From contig NZ_JANJZR010000003.1 of assembly GCF_024623065.1 (NCBI RefSeq), positions 62,001 through 126,000 on the forward strand: a DNA stretch of 64,000 nt, in the 5' to 3' direction. Below, one piece after another: positions 52,744-62,373 of the stretch. A model generated the notes under the pieces. The model ran no database searches. It was not told where the DNA came from and saw nothing but the letters and a program-made list of their open reading frames with translations. Every line of letters starts with the position of its first letter. Positions within the stretch are counted from its first letter, which is position 1. The DNA comes from Bacteroides acidifaciens. Its GTDB lineage: Bacteria; Bacteroidota; Bacteroidia; Bacteroidales; Bacteroidaceae. Made by a program: the position numbers and the translations under genes.

Positions 52744-53625
52744 ATGAAGAAGATAATGAACGAGAAGTTGGCTATTACGACTTCCAATCCCGTCCGTGCC
52801 CGTTCTTATGAATATCCGCGTTTCACTTACCCGTGGCATTTCCACAGTGAGTATGAAATTATCTATGTGGAGAAAGGAGAGGGGGATTGTCTCGTAGGCG
52901 ACAGCATTATTCCTTATTTGGAAGGAGATTTGATTCTTTTCGGTTCTGAACTGCCTCATAGCATGCAGAGTCCGCCGGATAGCGGGGAAGAAGCTGATGA
53001 CGGAGAAAAAACCGAACTGAAAGTAAAAGGCGTGAATATCCAGTTCGAGAAAGACTTCATGCATTATTCCATCTCTCAGTATTCCCAGTTTATTCCCATC
53101 AGGAACCTGTTGGAAGATGCTTGCAGGGGAATTAAATTCACTGTTACCCGTTCGGGAAAAATCATTAAGTTATTAAAACAGATACCTTCTGCCAAAGGAG
53201 CCGACCAAATCATCCTGCTGCTTTCACTTCTGCAAATGATGGCTACCAGCAATCACAGGAAGTATCTGACTACTTCCCATTATACCCCGTCCCCTTCCAT
53301 CATGCGTAATGAAAGGATGGAAAAAGTGATTGCCTATCTGAACAAACATTATACCGAATCTGTCGGTCTGGATGAGATTGCTTCTTATACAGCCATGAAT
53401 CCTACCGCCTTCTGCCGTTATTTCAAGGAAAACACAGGAAAGACATTCAAAGAGTATGTGCTTGATATGCGTATCGGGTATGCCTGTAAACTGTTGAATA
53501 GTAGTGTGATGAATATATCACAAATCAGTGCGACGTGCGGATTTGAATCTCCTGTGCATTTCAACCGTATCTTTAAACGGGTGACGGGGATGACACCTAC
53601 TATTTATAGGGAGCAGATGGAATAA
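52744..53625 (+). CDS. AraC-family transcriptional regulator
   Basis: 293 residues. The N-terminal cupin-like sensing domain (about 15-130: PWHFHSEYEIIYVEKGEGDCLVG, LFGSELPHSM) and a C-terminal AraC DNA-binding domain (190-290: VGLDEIASYTAMNPTAFCRYFKENTGKTFKEYV, ISQISATCGFESPVHFNRIFKRVTGMTP) are clear. It is divergent from the uxu-type operon, so it probably regulates those genes in response to a sugar or uronate. The ligand is not known. GH97 follows on the same strand 71 bases later. Confidence 0.92.
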   Translation: MKKIMNEKLAITTSNPVRARSYEYPRFTYPWHFHSEYEIIYVEKGEGDCLVGDSIIPYLEGDLILFGSELPHSMQSPPDSGEEADDGEKTELKVKGVNIQFEKDFMHYSISQYSQFIPIRNLLEDACRGIKFTVTRSGKIIKLLKQIPSAKGADQIILLLSLLQMMATSNHRKYLTTSHYTPSPSIMRNERMEKVIAYLNKHYTESVGLDEIASYTAMNPTAFCRYFKENTGKTFKEYVLDMRIGYACKLLNSSVMNISQISATCGFESPVHFNRIFKRVTGMTPTIYREQME

Positions 53626-53696
53626 TCTCTCCGGTGAATAATTTGTTTGAGTATAATTTCCTTCTTGTTCGTATCTAATAGGAAAGAAGAATAAAC

Positions 53697-55646
53697 ATGA
53701 ACGTAAATAGAATGAAGAAAAGAATTTTGCTTTTATTGCTGGTGATACCGGCATTGTTGAAAGCGCAGGATGTAATGACAGAAACCCGTCAGGAACTGAC
53801 GTCTCCCGACGGAGCGTATCGTTTTACCTTCTATCAGCGTGCGGTGGGAGAGGATAATGTGCAAATGTATTACACCTTGACTTACAAGAACCGTCCGGTA
53901 ATTGAAGAAAGTAAATTGGGTGTCTTGATTGAAAATCAGTTGTTCGAGTCGGCACTGGGTGTTCCGAATGACACTTGTCATTTCTGGTGTGAGAATCTGA
54001 AGTTGACGGGAACAGAGCGACGGAAAGCGGATGAAACATGGAAACCTGTATATGGGGAACGTGCCGAGATTCGTGACTGTTATAATGAGATGACCCTGAA
54101 ATTCAAGAAAGGTGAAGGAGACGGAGTACAAGATGGTGGCTATGATAAGCGTAAGAATTACTTCATGAATATCATAGTGCGTGCCTATGATGAAGGAGTC
54201 GCTTTCCGTTATCATTTTCCGGAAACAACCAACGGGCTTTTCCTGCATATCATAGGCGAGCAAACCAGTTTCACAATGCCTCAAGGAACAATGGCTTATT
54301 ATGAGCGTTGGGCACAAGGGCCTTATGTACTTCGTCCGTTGGAAGGTTGGGGAAAAGAGGAGAGTGAACGTCCGTTGACCTTGAAACTGCCTGATGGATT
54401 ATCAGTTGCCCTGTTGGAAGCGGAAATGGTGGATTATGTCCGTGGCAAATTCCGTTTGTCGGCAGAGAAACCTTCCACTTTGGAGACAAGCCTGTATAGC
54501 AGCGTCGATATTATTTCTTCTTACAGCACTCCGTGGCGTGTCATCATGGTCGGCGAACGTCCGGTCGATTTGATTAACAACAATGATATTGTCTTGAATC
54601 TGAATCCGGCTTGCAAACTGGCTGATACTTCTTGGATTAAACCGGGGAAAGTATTCCGTTCGGGCGACCTGAAACAGGATAGGGTGAAAGCGGCCATTGA
54701 CTTCGCGGCAGAGCGTGGCATCCGGTATGTGCACATGGATGCAGGCTGGTACGGGCCGGAAATGAAAGTGAGTTCGGATGCCACTACTGTTTCTCCGGAT
54801 AAAGACCTTGATATACCTGCTTTGTGCCAGTATGCCGAATCGAAGGGAATCGGACTTATGGTATACGTCAATCAGCGTGCATTGGTGCAGCAATTGGATA
54901 CTTTATTACCTTTATATAAGAAGTGGGGATTGAAAGGTATCAAGTTCGGTTTTGTGCAGATTGGTAATCAGCGATGGAGCACTTGGCTGCATGATGCAGT
55001 CCGTAAATGTGGAGAATACGGCCTGATGGTAGATATTCATGATGAGTATCGTCCGACAGGTTTCAGCCGTACCTATCCCAACCTGATGACACAGGAAGGT
55101 ATCCGTGGAAACGAAGAGATGCCGGATGCTACACATAACACGGTTCTTCCGTATACACGTTTCCTGGCAGGCGCTGCGGATTATACACTGTGTTATTTTA
55201 ATGGCAGAGTGAAGAATACGAAAGCGCATCAGTTAGCAATGGCAGCAGTGTATTACAGTCCATTGCAGTTCATGTTCTGGTATGACCGACCGGAATTTTA
55301 TAAAGGAGAAGAAGAACTGGAGTTTTGGAAAGCCATTCCGAGCGTTTGGGATGATAGCCGTGCGCTTGACGGAGAAATTGGAGAATACATAGTTCAGGCC
55401 CGTCGCTCAGGAAATGACTGGTTTGTTGGAGCAATGACAAACACGGAAGCCCGCACGGTCACATTGACTACGGATTTCCTGGAACTGGGAAAGAAGTATA
55501 TGCTTCATTTGTATGAAGATGACGACAAGCTGGATACACGGACGAAAGTACGCAGTACTCATAAGAAAATAAAGGCAGGCGACAAACTTACTCTGAAGCT
55601 AAAAGCAAGTGGCGGAGCTGCATTGCATTTTACTCCGCTTAAGTAG
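53697..55646 (+). CDS. Glycoside hydrolase family 97 protein, secreted
   Basis: 649 residues with a signal peptide (about 1-24, ending LLKAQ). The N-terminal beta-sandwich (25-290) precedes a TIM barrel (300-560) and a C-terminal beta domain. GH97 landmarks are WIKPGKVFRS, YVHMDAGWYGP, RPTGFSRTYPNLMTQEGIRGNE and PYTRFLAGAADYT. In retaining GH97 alpha-galactosidases the strand after GIK carries an Asp nucleophile; here it reads GIKFGFVQ, with glycine as in the inverting SusB-type group. The preferred reading is inverting GH97 (alpha-glucosidase-like). It may act with the GH28-like and hydrolase genes on a plant glycan. Confidence 0.9.
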   Translation: MNVNRMKKRILLLLLVIPALLKAQDVMTETRQELTSPDGAYRFTFYQRAVGEDNVQMYYTLTYKNRPVIEESKLGVLIENQLFESALGVPNDTCHFWCENLKLTGTERRKADETWKPVYGERAEIRDCYNEMTLKFKKGEGDGVQDGGYDKRKNYFMNIIVRAYDEGVAFRYHFPETTNGLFLHIIGEQTSFTMPQGTMAYYERWAQGPYVLRPLEGWGKEESERPLTLKLPDGLSVALLEAEMVDYVRGKFRLSAEKPSTLETSLYSSVDIISSYSTPWRVIMVGERPVDLINNNDIVLNLNPACKLADTSWIKPGKVFRSGDLKQDRVKAAIDFAAERGIRYVHMDAGWYGPEMKVSSDATTVSPDKDLDIPALCQYAESKGIGLMVYVNQRALVQQLDTLLPLYKKWGLKGIKFGFVQIGNQRWSTWLHDAVRKCGEYGLMVDIHDEYRPTGFSRTYPNLMTQEGIRGNEEMPDATHNTVLPYTRFLAGAADYTLCYFNGRVKNTKAHQLAMAAVYYSPLQFMFWYDRPEFYKGEEELEFWKAIPSVWDDSRALDGEIGEYIVQARRSGNDWFVGAMTNTEARTVTLTTDFLELGKKYMLHLYEDDDKLDTRTKVRSTHKKIKAGDKLTLKLKASGGAALHFTPLK

Positions 55647-55741
55647 GTAAATTTATGTTTTTTGTTTCGGGGCGTAATGAGAGAAGAAGAGAGTTTTCTC
55701 ATCACTCCTTTTTTAAATTAGAGAATAAAAATGAATTAAAC

Positions 55742-57351
55742 ATGAGACTACTTCGATTTTTGGTGTTTGGAATAATGTCCGTTATTCTATTACCCAGCAA
55801 TATGGCAGCGGAATGGCAGTGGTCTGTGAAAATACCAGGCATTGTTTCCAACGAAACGAATGACCATCCGCAGGCTTTTTTATGGATACCGTCTGATTGT
55901 ATCCAGGTAAAAGGGGTTATGATAGGTACTCATAATATGACGGAAGAAACTCTGTTTGAGAACGCCTTGTTTCGGGAGAGAATGTCTGAAATAGATCTGG
56001 CACTGATATGGATTACTCGGGGTGGGATCAGAAATGGGACATAACTGCCGGAAGCCAGAAGGCATTTGAACAAATGCTGGATGACTTTGCTTCTGTCAGC
56101 GGATATAACGAATTGAAATATGCTCCGATTGTTCCGTTCGGACATTCGGCAATGGCTACCTACCCGTGGAACTTCGCCGCCTGGAATCCCGACCGCACAT
56201 TAGCCATTATCTCTTTGCATGGAGATGCGCCACGCACTAACCTTACCGGATATGGGCGTGACAATATGGAGTGGGGGAAACGTACGATTGACGGCATCCC
56301 TGGATTGATGATTGAAGGCGAATACGAATGGTGGGAAGACCGTGTAAATCCAGCTTTGGCATTCCGTATGATGTACCCTGGAAGTTGCGTCTCTTTCCTT
56401 TGCGACACAGGACGAGGACATTTCGATATAGCCGACCGCACCGCCGGTTATATTGCGTTGTTTTTAAAGAAAGCACTGGAATATCGTATGCCCGCAACGT
56501 ATGACTTGAATAAGCCTGTGGAATTGAAGAAGCTGAATCCGCAGAATGGCTGGCTTGCCGAAAGGTGGCATCCGAATCAGAAGAAACGTGCAAAGGCTGC
56601 TCCTTATAAAGAGTACAAAGGAGACTCGCACGATGCATTCTGGTATTTCGATAAGGAAGTGGCTGAAATGACGGAAGAGCGCTATCGCCGGGAAAGAGGG
56701 AAGAAACCACAATATTTAGGTTTCGTACAAAAGGGGCAATTACTCACATACAATCCCAAATCCCATGTGAAAGTTGCCGCCCGCTTCCTGCCGGAAAAAG
56801 ACGGATTGACTTTTCATCTGAAAGCCGTATATATGGACAGCTTGCATACTGCAATTTCTGACGAACATTCGCTCACTTCTCCTGAAATAACCCGTATCTG
56901 TGGCCCGGTTCAGAAAGTGAACGACACAACCTTTACTGTCCGTTTCTACCGTATGGGAATGTACAATCAGCGTCGTACGGGAGATATTTGTTTATTAGCC
57001 GGTAATGACGGCGACAAGCATTATAAAAGCACAGTTCAGGAACTTAGTTTCCGGATTCCCTACCGCAATACGGAAGGTAAACGCCAACATATTCTTTTTC
57101 CGGGTCTTGACGATGTGAAGAAAGGCACGGAAACTATCTCTTTACAGGCAACTTCCGACTGCGGACTACCCGTATATTATTATGTGAAAGAAGGACCGGC
57201 AGAGATAGAAGGGAATAAATTGGTATTTACTCAAATTCCCCCACGCAGTAAATTCCCGTTGAAAGTGACTGTCGTGGCATGGCAATATGGATTGGCAGGA
57301 GAAGTACAGACTGCCGAACCGGTAGAACGGAGTTTTTTCATTTATCCATGA
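55742..57351 (+). pseudogene. Secreted alpha/beta-hydrolase (esterase-like) gene with a frameshift
   Basis: The first 93 codons from 55742 (signal peptide MRLLRFLVFGIMSVILLPSNMAAE, then IPGIVSNETNDHPQAFLWIPSD, HNMTEETLFENALFRERM, DLALIWIT) run into a stop at 56044. From 56008 another frame continues directly with GWDQKWDITAGSQKAFEQM and carries the nucleophile elbow PFGHSAMATYP through to 57351. One lost base at the GGGG run (56019-56022) explains it. The joined product would have about 535 residues with an alpha/beta-hydrolase domain and a C-terminal beta domain. It could be a mutation or an assembly error. Confidence 0.8.
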
Positions 57352-57488
57352 AATGGTATACTGGGATTTACAGTCGAAATAGAAAATTTTAAGAACGAAT
57401 TGTACGAATTATGCGGTTTTATAATTATAATTGCATCAAACAACAGCGTAGTTCGTGTAATTGGTGTTTAATACGAAGTTAATAGATA

Positions 57489-58502
57489 ATGAACATGAAG
57501 GGAAGATTATTAATCGTAATTTTTATAAGTATCTGTTTTATTGCAGGTTCCTGCAATGTATCATCCGTACAAGGGAGTCGTTATAACTTCTCTTCATTAG
57601 ATTCTGTTATTCAAGGCTGGGTGAGTAAAGAGTACTATCCAGGTGCTTCTATCTCAGAGATTGTAAAGGGACATCCGTTGGTTGTGAAACAAGGCCGCGT
57701 TGAAGTGGGCAACGGTTCTCTTTACTATGAGGAAGCCGGCACAGGTGCTCCCGTTATCTTTGTTCATGGTCATTCTTTGGATCATCGTATGTGGGATGAA
57801 CAATTTCCTGTGTTTGCGAAAAAGTATCGTGTCATTCGTTACGATTTGAGAGGATACGGCATTTCGTCTTCACAAACGGAAGACTATCAATTTACACACG
57901 CTGAAGATTTAGTTACTTTGATGGATTCTTTGCACATTAAGAAAGCACATATCGTCGGGCTTTCTTTGGGCGGGTTCATTACTGCCGATATGTTGGCGTA
58001 TTTCCCAGACCGGATGTTATCGGCTTTTTTAGCCAGTGGAAACATCCGGAAATCGAAAGGTCCCAGTGAACCGATGACTCCGGAAGAAGCAAGAGTACGT
58101 GATAAGGAGATTGCTGCTTTGAAAGAGAAAGGGGTAGATGTGATGAAGAAAGAGTGGTTTGAAGGATTGATGAAGTCAGGTGGCAGCCAGCGTGAACGGA
58201 TGCGTGAGTCTCTATGGCAAATGATCGATGAGTGGGATGCGTGGCAACCGCTACACAAAGAAGTACGGGTGGTAGCTGGTTTGGATGCCATTGAGGAATT
58301 GAAAAAGAATCATCCCGATGTACCTGCTTTAATTGTTGAAGGTCATTCTTCCGGTAACCGATTCTCAAAAGAACCTCCCATCTTACAATATCTTCCCAAT
58401 GGAAAACTGAAAGTAATTGATGATTGCGGACACATGCTGAATATGGAACGCCCGGAAGAATTTAATGCTGCATTGGAAGAATTTTTGAAAAGCGTTCAAT
58501 AA
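57489..58502 (+). CDS. Lipoprotein alpha/beta hydrolase with a beta-lactamase-like N-terminal piece
   Basis: 337 residues. Signal peptide with lipobox FIAGSC (Cys 22). Residues 32-65 (FSSLDSVIQGWVSKEYYPGAS) are the start of serine hydrolases of the beta-lactamase type, which would continue towards an SxxK motif that is absent here. From about 75 a complete alpha/beta hydrolase begins: YYEEAGTGAPVIFVHGHSLDHRMW, IVGLSLGGFITAD (nucleophile Ser), and DDCGHMLNMERPEEF (His) with Asp nearby. The chain looks chimeric but the frame is intact. It is expected in the envelope. Substrate unknown; context suggests deacylation of a glycan or a similar role. Confidence 0.82.
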   Translation: MNMKGRLLIVIFISICFIAGSCNVSSVQGSRYNFSSLDSVIQGWVSKEYYPGASISEIVKGHPLVVKQGRVEVGNGSLYYEEAGTGAPVIFVHGHSLDHRMWDEQFPVFAKKYRVIRYDLRGYGISSSQTEDYQFTHAEDLVTLMDSLHIKKAHIVGLSLGGFITADMLAYFPDRMLSAFLASGNIRKSKGPSEPMTPEEARVRDKEIAALKEKGVDVMKKEWFEGLMKSGGSQRERMRESLWQMIDEWDAWQPLHKEVRVVAGLDAIEELKKNHPDVPALIVEGHSSGNRFSKEPPILQYLPNGKLKVIDDCGHMLNMERPEEFNAALEEFLKSVQ

Positions 58503-58593
58503 AGAATAATATTGTAACTTCCCTGTTGTTTACAAAAATGCTCATGTGAAAGTGAAATATCAATAAATCTTCAATAGCATTGAGTAAATTATT

Positions 58594-58642
58594 TAGCCCC
58601 TTCGTATTTAGCTATGTACATATAGAGAATACAAAGGGGCTA
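58594..58642. terminator. Terminator after the alpha/beta hydrolase gene
   Basis: TAGCCCCTTCGTATT pairs with AATACAAAGGGGCTA (one C/A mismatch) around a long loop, followed by CTTTTTTA. Confidence 0.88.
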
Positions 58643-58684
58643 CTTTTTTAGGAAAAGGAATGTGCTCTTTTGGAGATTTTTATG

Positions 58685-58692
58685 TATGTTTG
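58685..58692 (+). promoter_or_regulatory. -7 box of the sensor-regulator gene
   Basis: TATGTTTG fits TAnnTTTG, 33 bases before the GTG start at 58726; no clean -33 box. Confidence 0.4.
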
Positions 58693-58725
58693 TCACATGT
58701 TTAATATGAAAGGAAGCGGTTGTAA

Positions 58726-61578
58726 GTGAAGAACACGATTAAATATCTGATTCTTATATTAATATATCTGGCTTGTGGTATGAAACTGCAAGCCTGGAAT
58801 TACACATTCCGTAATGTCGTCATGTCCGACGGACTGTCCGGACTGTTGGTCAATGCCATTTATAAAGATTCCGAAGGTTTTGTATGGCTAGGAACAGATA
58901 ACTGTCTCGACCGTTTCGATGGTGTGAAAGTTCGCCATTATGAATTTCGAGGCGTGGATTCCGGAAGAAAGAAACGGGTGAACTGCATCACGGAAACAGC
59001 CGACAATCAGCTTTGGGTGGGAAATGGTATCGGACTCTGGCGGTTGAACCGTGCAAGCAGCCAATTGGAGAGGATTGTCCCCGAAAAGATAGACTTTGCC
59101 GTCAATACGTTGCTGTCCGACGGAGATATTCTTTATATCGGTACGGAGAAAGGCTTGTTCATTCATAAAGACGGGCAGTTGCTCCAAGTATTGACCGACC
59201 GGAATATGCTGGCTGCCTGTAATCGAATTATGGATCTCTGTCTGAATGAAGATAAAAGTGCGTTATGGCTGGCTACAGTGCAAGGCTTGTTCTCTTACTC
59301 ATTGAAAGACGGAAAGATTGATTCCTGGCATTTTCAGGAGAATGTTCCCGAGGCCGATTACTTCCGCTGCCTGACTCGTATTGGGGAAACCCTTTATCTA
59401 GGTACAATGAGTCAGGGAGTAGTTCGTTTCGATATAAACAAAAAGAGCTTTTCGCATGCAGTGTCTTTAGGCTGTGATGTCATTTCCGACATATCCAGTG
59501 ATGGAAAGGAGACTGTATATATTGCTACAGATGGCAATGGCGTTCATTTCCTTTCGCATAAAGCCCAACAAGTGACACGTCGTTTTTGTCACGATGTGAG
59601 TGATAAAGAAGGCATTCGCAGCAACTCCATTTATTCGCTATTGGTGGATGACAGAGGTGCTGTTTGGGTGGGACACTTCCAGGCAGGTTTAGATTACTCA
59701 CTTTATCAGAATGGTCTTTTCCAAACTTATGCTTATCCTCCTCTGTTTAATTCTGCCAATCTTTCCATTCGTTCTTTTGTCAACAGAGGACACGAAAAAG
59801 TCATTGGTTCACGTGACGGCTTGTATTATATAAATGAAGCTACCGGAGTCGTAAAGAGTTTTGTGAAACCTGTTTTGACTTCGGATTTGATATTGACTAT
59901 CTGTTTTTATGAAGGCGAATATTATATTGGTACGTATGGCGGAGGCATGATGGTGTTGAATCCGGAGACGTTATCTCTAAAATATTTTGCCCAGGGAGGA
60001 GATGGAGATGCAGAGCTGTTTCAGAAAGGACATATCTTCTGTGTGCGACCGGATGAGAAAGGAAATCTTTGGATAGGCACTTCACAGGGATTGTTCTGTT
60101 ATAATAAACAGGCAAAACAGATCAAACACTTTACCAGCGCCAATTCCCAATTGCCGGAAGGCAATGTATATGAGGTCAGTTTCGACTCTACCGGCAAAGG
60201 GTGGATTACCACGGAAACCGGTATGTGTATTTATGACCCAGCTTCCCAGAGCTTGCGTTCCAATGTCTTTCCTGAAGGATTTGTGCATAGGGATAAGGTG
60301 CGCACCATTTACGAAGATACCGGACACGACCTTTATTTTATTCGTGAAAAGGGAAGTCTGTTTACCTCTACTTTAACGATGGATCGTTTTCGGAACCGTT
60401 CCGTCTTTTCTACGCTTCCTGACAATTCGCTGATGTCGATTGTGGAAGATAACCAAGGTTGGTTGTGGGTGGCTTGCAATGATGGATTGTTACGCATAAA
60501 GGAAGAAGGAGAAGAGTACGATGCCTTCACTTTCAATGATGGAGTACCGGGGCCCACCTTTACGAATGGGGCTGCCTATAAAGACGATAAAGGAATACTA
60601 TGGTTCGGCAATACCAAAGGATTGATTTACGTCGACCCGAAGCGGGTGGATGAAGTGCGTGGTAAAGTCCGTCCGATTGTGTTTACGGATATATTGGCTA
60701 ACGGCGTTTCCTTTACCGGTTCGTCCTTGAAATATAATCAGAATAATCTGACCTTCTGCTTTACGGATTTTGCCTACGGTCTGCCTTCTGCCTTGCTGTA
60801 CGAATATCAGTTGGAAGGGATTGATAAGGACTGGAAACTATTGGCTGCACAGAACGAAGTCTCTTATTATGGACTTCCTTCCGGGACTTATACATTCCGT
60901 GTCCGCCTTCCGGGAAATGAACATTCGGAAGCTATCTGCCAAGTGACGGTACGTCCTATGATTCCTTGGTGGGGATGGATGCTTTCTATCTTATTAATCA
61001 TAGGAATTGTAGCTTTTATACGTTATTATGTCTGGAAACGTATGCGCCGCTTGCTTCCCTCTCCCGCTCAGGTGGTTTCTACACCGGCAAAGGATATATC
61101 CGGGAAAGAACAAGTGACGGAACGGCCGGAAACGATTGCCGAACAACCGGAAGTGATTTCTGAACAACCGTCCGTCGCTACCGAAGAGAAGTATAAGACC
61201 AACAGGCTGACTGAAGAGGAATGCAAAGAGCTTCATAAGAAACTGGTGACTTATGTAGAGAAAGAAAAGCCTTATATTAATCCCGACTTGAAAATGGGTG
61301 ACCTGGCTTCCGCATTGGATACTTCTTCACATTCGTTATCGTATCTTTTGAACCAGTATCTGAACCAGTCCTACTACGACTTTATCAATGAATACCGCGT
61401 CGCTCAATTCAAGAAAATGGTAGAGGACAGCCACTATTCCCGCTATACGTTAACCGCATTGGCAGAACTTTGCGGATTCAGCTCACGTGCTTCTTTCTTC
61501 CGGTCATTCAAAAAGAGTACGGGAGTCACTCCGAACGAATATATTCGTAGCATCGGTGGAACTGCCAAAGAAGAGTAA
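58726..61578 (+). CDS. Membrane sensor-regulator: propeller, Y_Y_Y domain and AraC domain without kinase
   Basis: 950 residues from a GTG start preceded by AAAGGAAGCGG. Signal-like helix (1-25), two-component-regulator propeller repeats (25-650: SEGFVWLGTDNCLDRFDG, DNQLWVGNGIGLWRLN, KGNLWIGTSQGLFCYN), a Y_Y_Y-type domain (about 660-740: YEYQLEGIDKDWKLLA), a membrane helix (747-768), a short low-complexity linker with repeated EQPEV-like units, and an AraC DNA-binding domain (835-940: DLASALDTSSHSLSYLLN, LAELCGFSSRASFFRSFKKSTGVTPNEY). No histidine kinase or receiver is present, unlike hybrid two-component systems. It probably senses a glycan in the periplasm and acts on DNA directly. Confidence 0.88.
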   Translation: MKNTIKYLILILIYLACGMKLQAWNYTFRNVVMSDGLSGLLVNAIYKDSEGFVWLGTDNCLDRFDGVKVRHYEFRGVDSGRKKRVNCITETADNQLWVGNGIGLWRLNRASSQLERIVPEKIDFAVNTLLSDGDILYIGTEKGLFIHKDGQLLQVLTDRNMLAACNRIMDLCLNEDKSALWLATVQGLFSYSLKDGKIDSWHFQENVPEADYFRCLTRIGETLYLGTMSQGVVRFDINKKSFSHAVSLGCDVISDISSDGKETVYIATDGNGVHFLSHKAQQVTRRFCHDVSDKEGIRSNSIYSLLVDDRGAVWVGHFQAGLDYSLYQNGLFQTYAYPPLFNSANLSIRSFVNRGHEKVIGSRDGLYYINEATGVVKSFVKPVLTSDLILTICFYEGEYYIGTYGGGMMVLNPETLSLKYFAQGGDGDAELFQKGHIFCVRPDEKGNLWIGTSQGLFCYNKQAKQIKHFTSANSQLPEGNVYEVSFDSTGKGWITTETGMCIYDPASQSLRSNVFPEGFVHRDKVRTIYEDTGHDLYFIREKGSLFTSTLTMDRFRNRSVFSTLPDNSLMSIVEDNQGWLWVACNDGLLRIKEEGEEYDAFTFNDGVPGPTFTNGAAYKDDKGILWFGNTKGLIYVDPKRVDEVRGKVRPIVFTDILANGVSFTGSSLKYNQNNLTFCFTDFAYGLPSALLYEYQLEGIDKDWKLLAAQNEVSYYGLPSGTYTFRVRLPGNEHSEAICQVTVRPMIPWWGWMLSILLIIGIVAFIRYYVWKRMRRLLPSPAQVVSTPAKDISGKEQVTERPETIAEQPEVISEQPSVATEEKYKTNRLTEEECKELHKKLVTYVEKEKPYINPDLKMGDLASALDTSSHSLSYLLNQYLNQSYYDFINEYRVAQFKKMVEDSHYSRYTLTALAELCGFSSRASFFRSFKKSTGVTPNEYIRSIGGTAKEE

Positions 61579-61750
61579 GTACTTCTTTTATCGGTTTCAT
61601 GTACATCTTTCATTGATATCCAGTACTTGATTTACCCAAATGTTCTACTTGTTTATCTTCTTTCTTGCACTTGTTTTGCTTTACTCTTGTACTTGCCTGG
61701 ATTTTAATCCGTTTTTGTATGTATTTTGCACTACTTATGGCCGCATTTTC

Positions 61751-61775
61751 TACTGCCACTACTGTCAACTGCCAC
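61751..61775 (+). repeat. Inverted repeat, left arm
   Basis: TACTGCCACTACTGTCAACT followed by GCCAC. It is complementary, with two mismatches over 25 bases, to 62054-62078. Each arm also contains internal near-repeats of ACTGCCA / ACTGTCA. Confidence 0.75.
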
Positions 61776-62053
61776 TTTAGGCTTGTTTGTCAGTAGATTT
61801 TCTTCCTATGTCTTTGTAGTTTGTTGATAATCAATTGTATATGTCTTTTTGTGATTCGATTAAAAACTATAGAATATTTCATTGATTAATTTTTGGCAGT
61901 AGCCTTTTGTTATGTATAATGTTTATATAAATTGATTATTTACTGCTTTGAAGAGAAATGTAGGATAGTATGCGATAAAAATGAATAAAAGTAATATTTG
62001 AATACAAATGCTCTTTTAACATAGCTATATTTATCAAATAAATAAGCCCATAG

Positions 62054-62078
62054 TTGGCAGTTGACAGTTGTGGCAGTA
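62054..62078 (-). repeat. Inverted repeat, right arm
   Basis: TTGGCAGTTGACAGTTGTGG followed by CAGTA, complementary to the left arm at 61751-61775. 278 bases lie between the arms, and a partial copy (TTGGCAGTA) sits inside at 61893-61901. Confidence 0.75.
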
Positions 62079-62341
62079 ACTTTTTAGCGAATTTCTTATT
62101 TATTATCTTGATATATAGTATTTTATAGTGGTTTTGTCTACGAAGTTAACTTTCATATATGTAATTTGTTACTGTCATATCAAATGTTAATTCGAAAACC
62201 TTTATATAGTAATTATTGATTACGAATTATTGGAAGGCCATTGATAGGCTTATTTTCCTGAATACAAATCTGCCTTGTAGTGCTTTGCTAAATAACTGCG
62301 AGTTATCAGAAATGTTCTCCAAGATTCTCTAAATGGGGATA

Positions 62342-62373
62342 ATTGAGTCTCATTTTATAAAATGAGACTCAAT
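62342..62373. repeat. Perfect 32-bp palindrome
   Basis: ATTGAGTCTCATTTTA is followed immediately by its exact complement TAAAATGAGACTCAAT with no spacer. It lies about 150 bases before the sigma-factor gene. It could form a cruciform or RNA hairpin, or bind a dimeric protein. Confidence 0.9.

Noticed and set aside
57489..58502. MenH for the menaquinone pathway
   Set aside because: It is a lipoprotein with an export signal, far from the men operon, whereas MenH is cytoplasmic.
58726..61578. Complete hybrid two-component system
   Set aside because: No H-box, ATPase (N, G boxes) or receiver aspartate motif between the membrane helix and the AraC domain.
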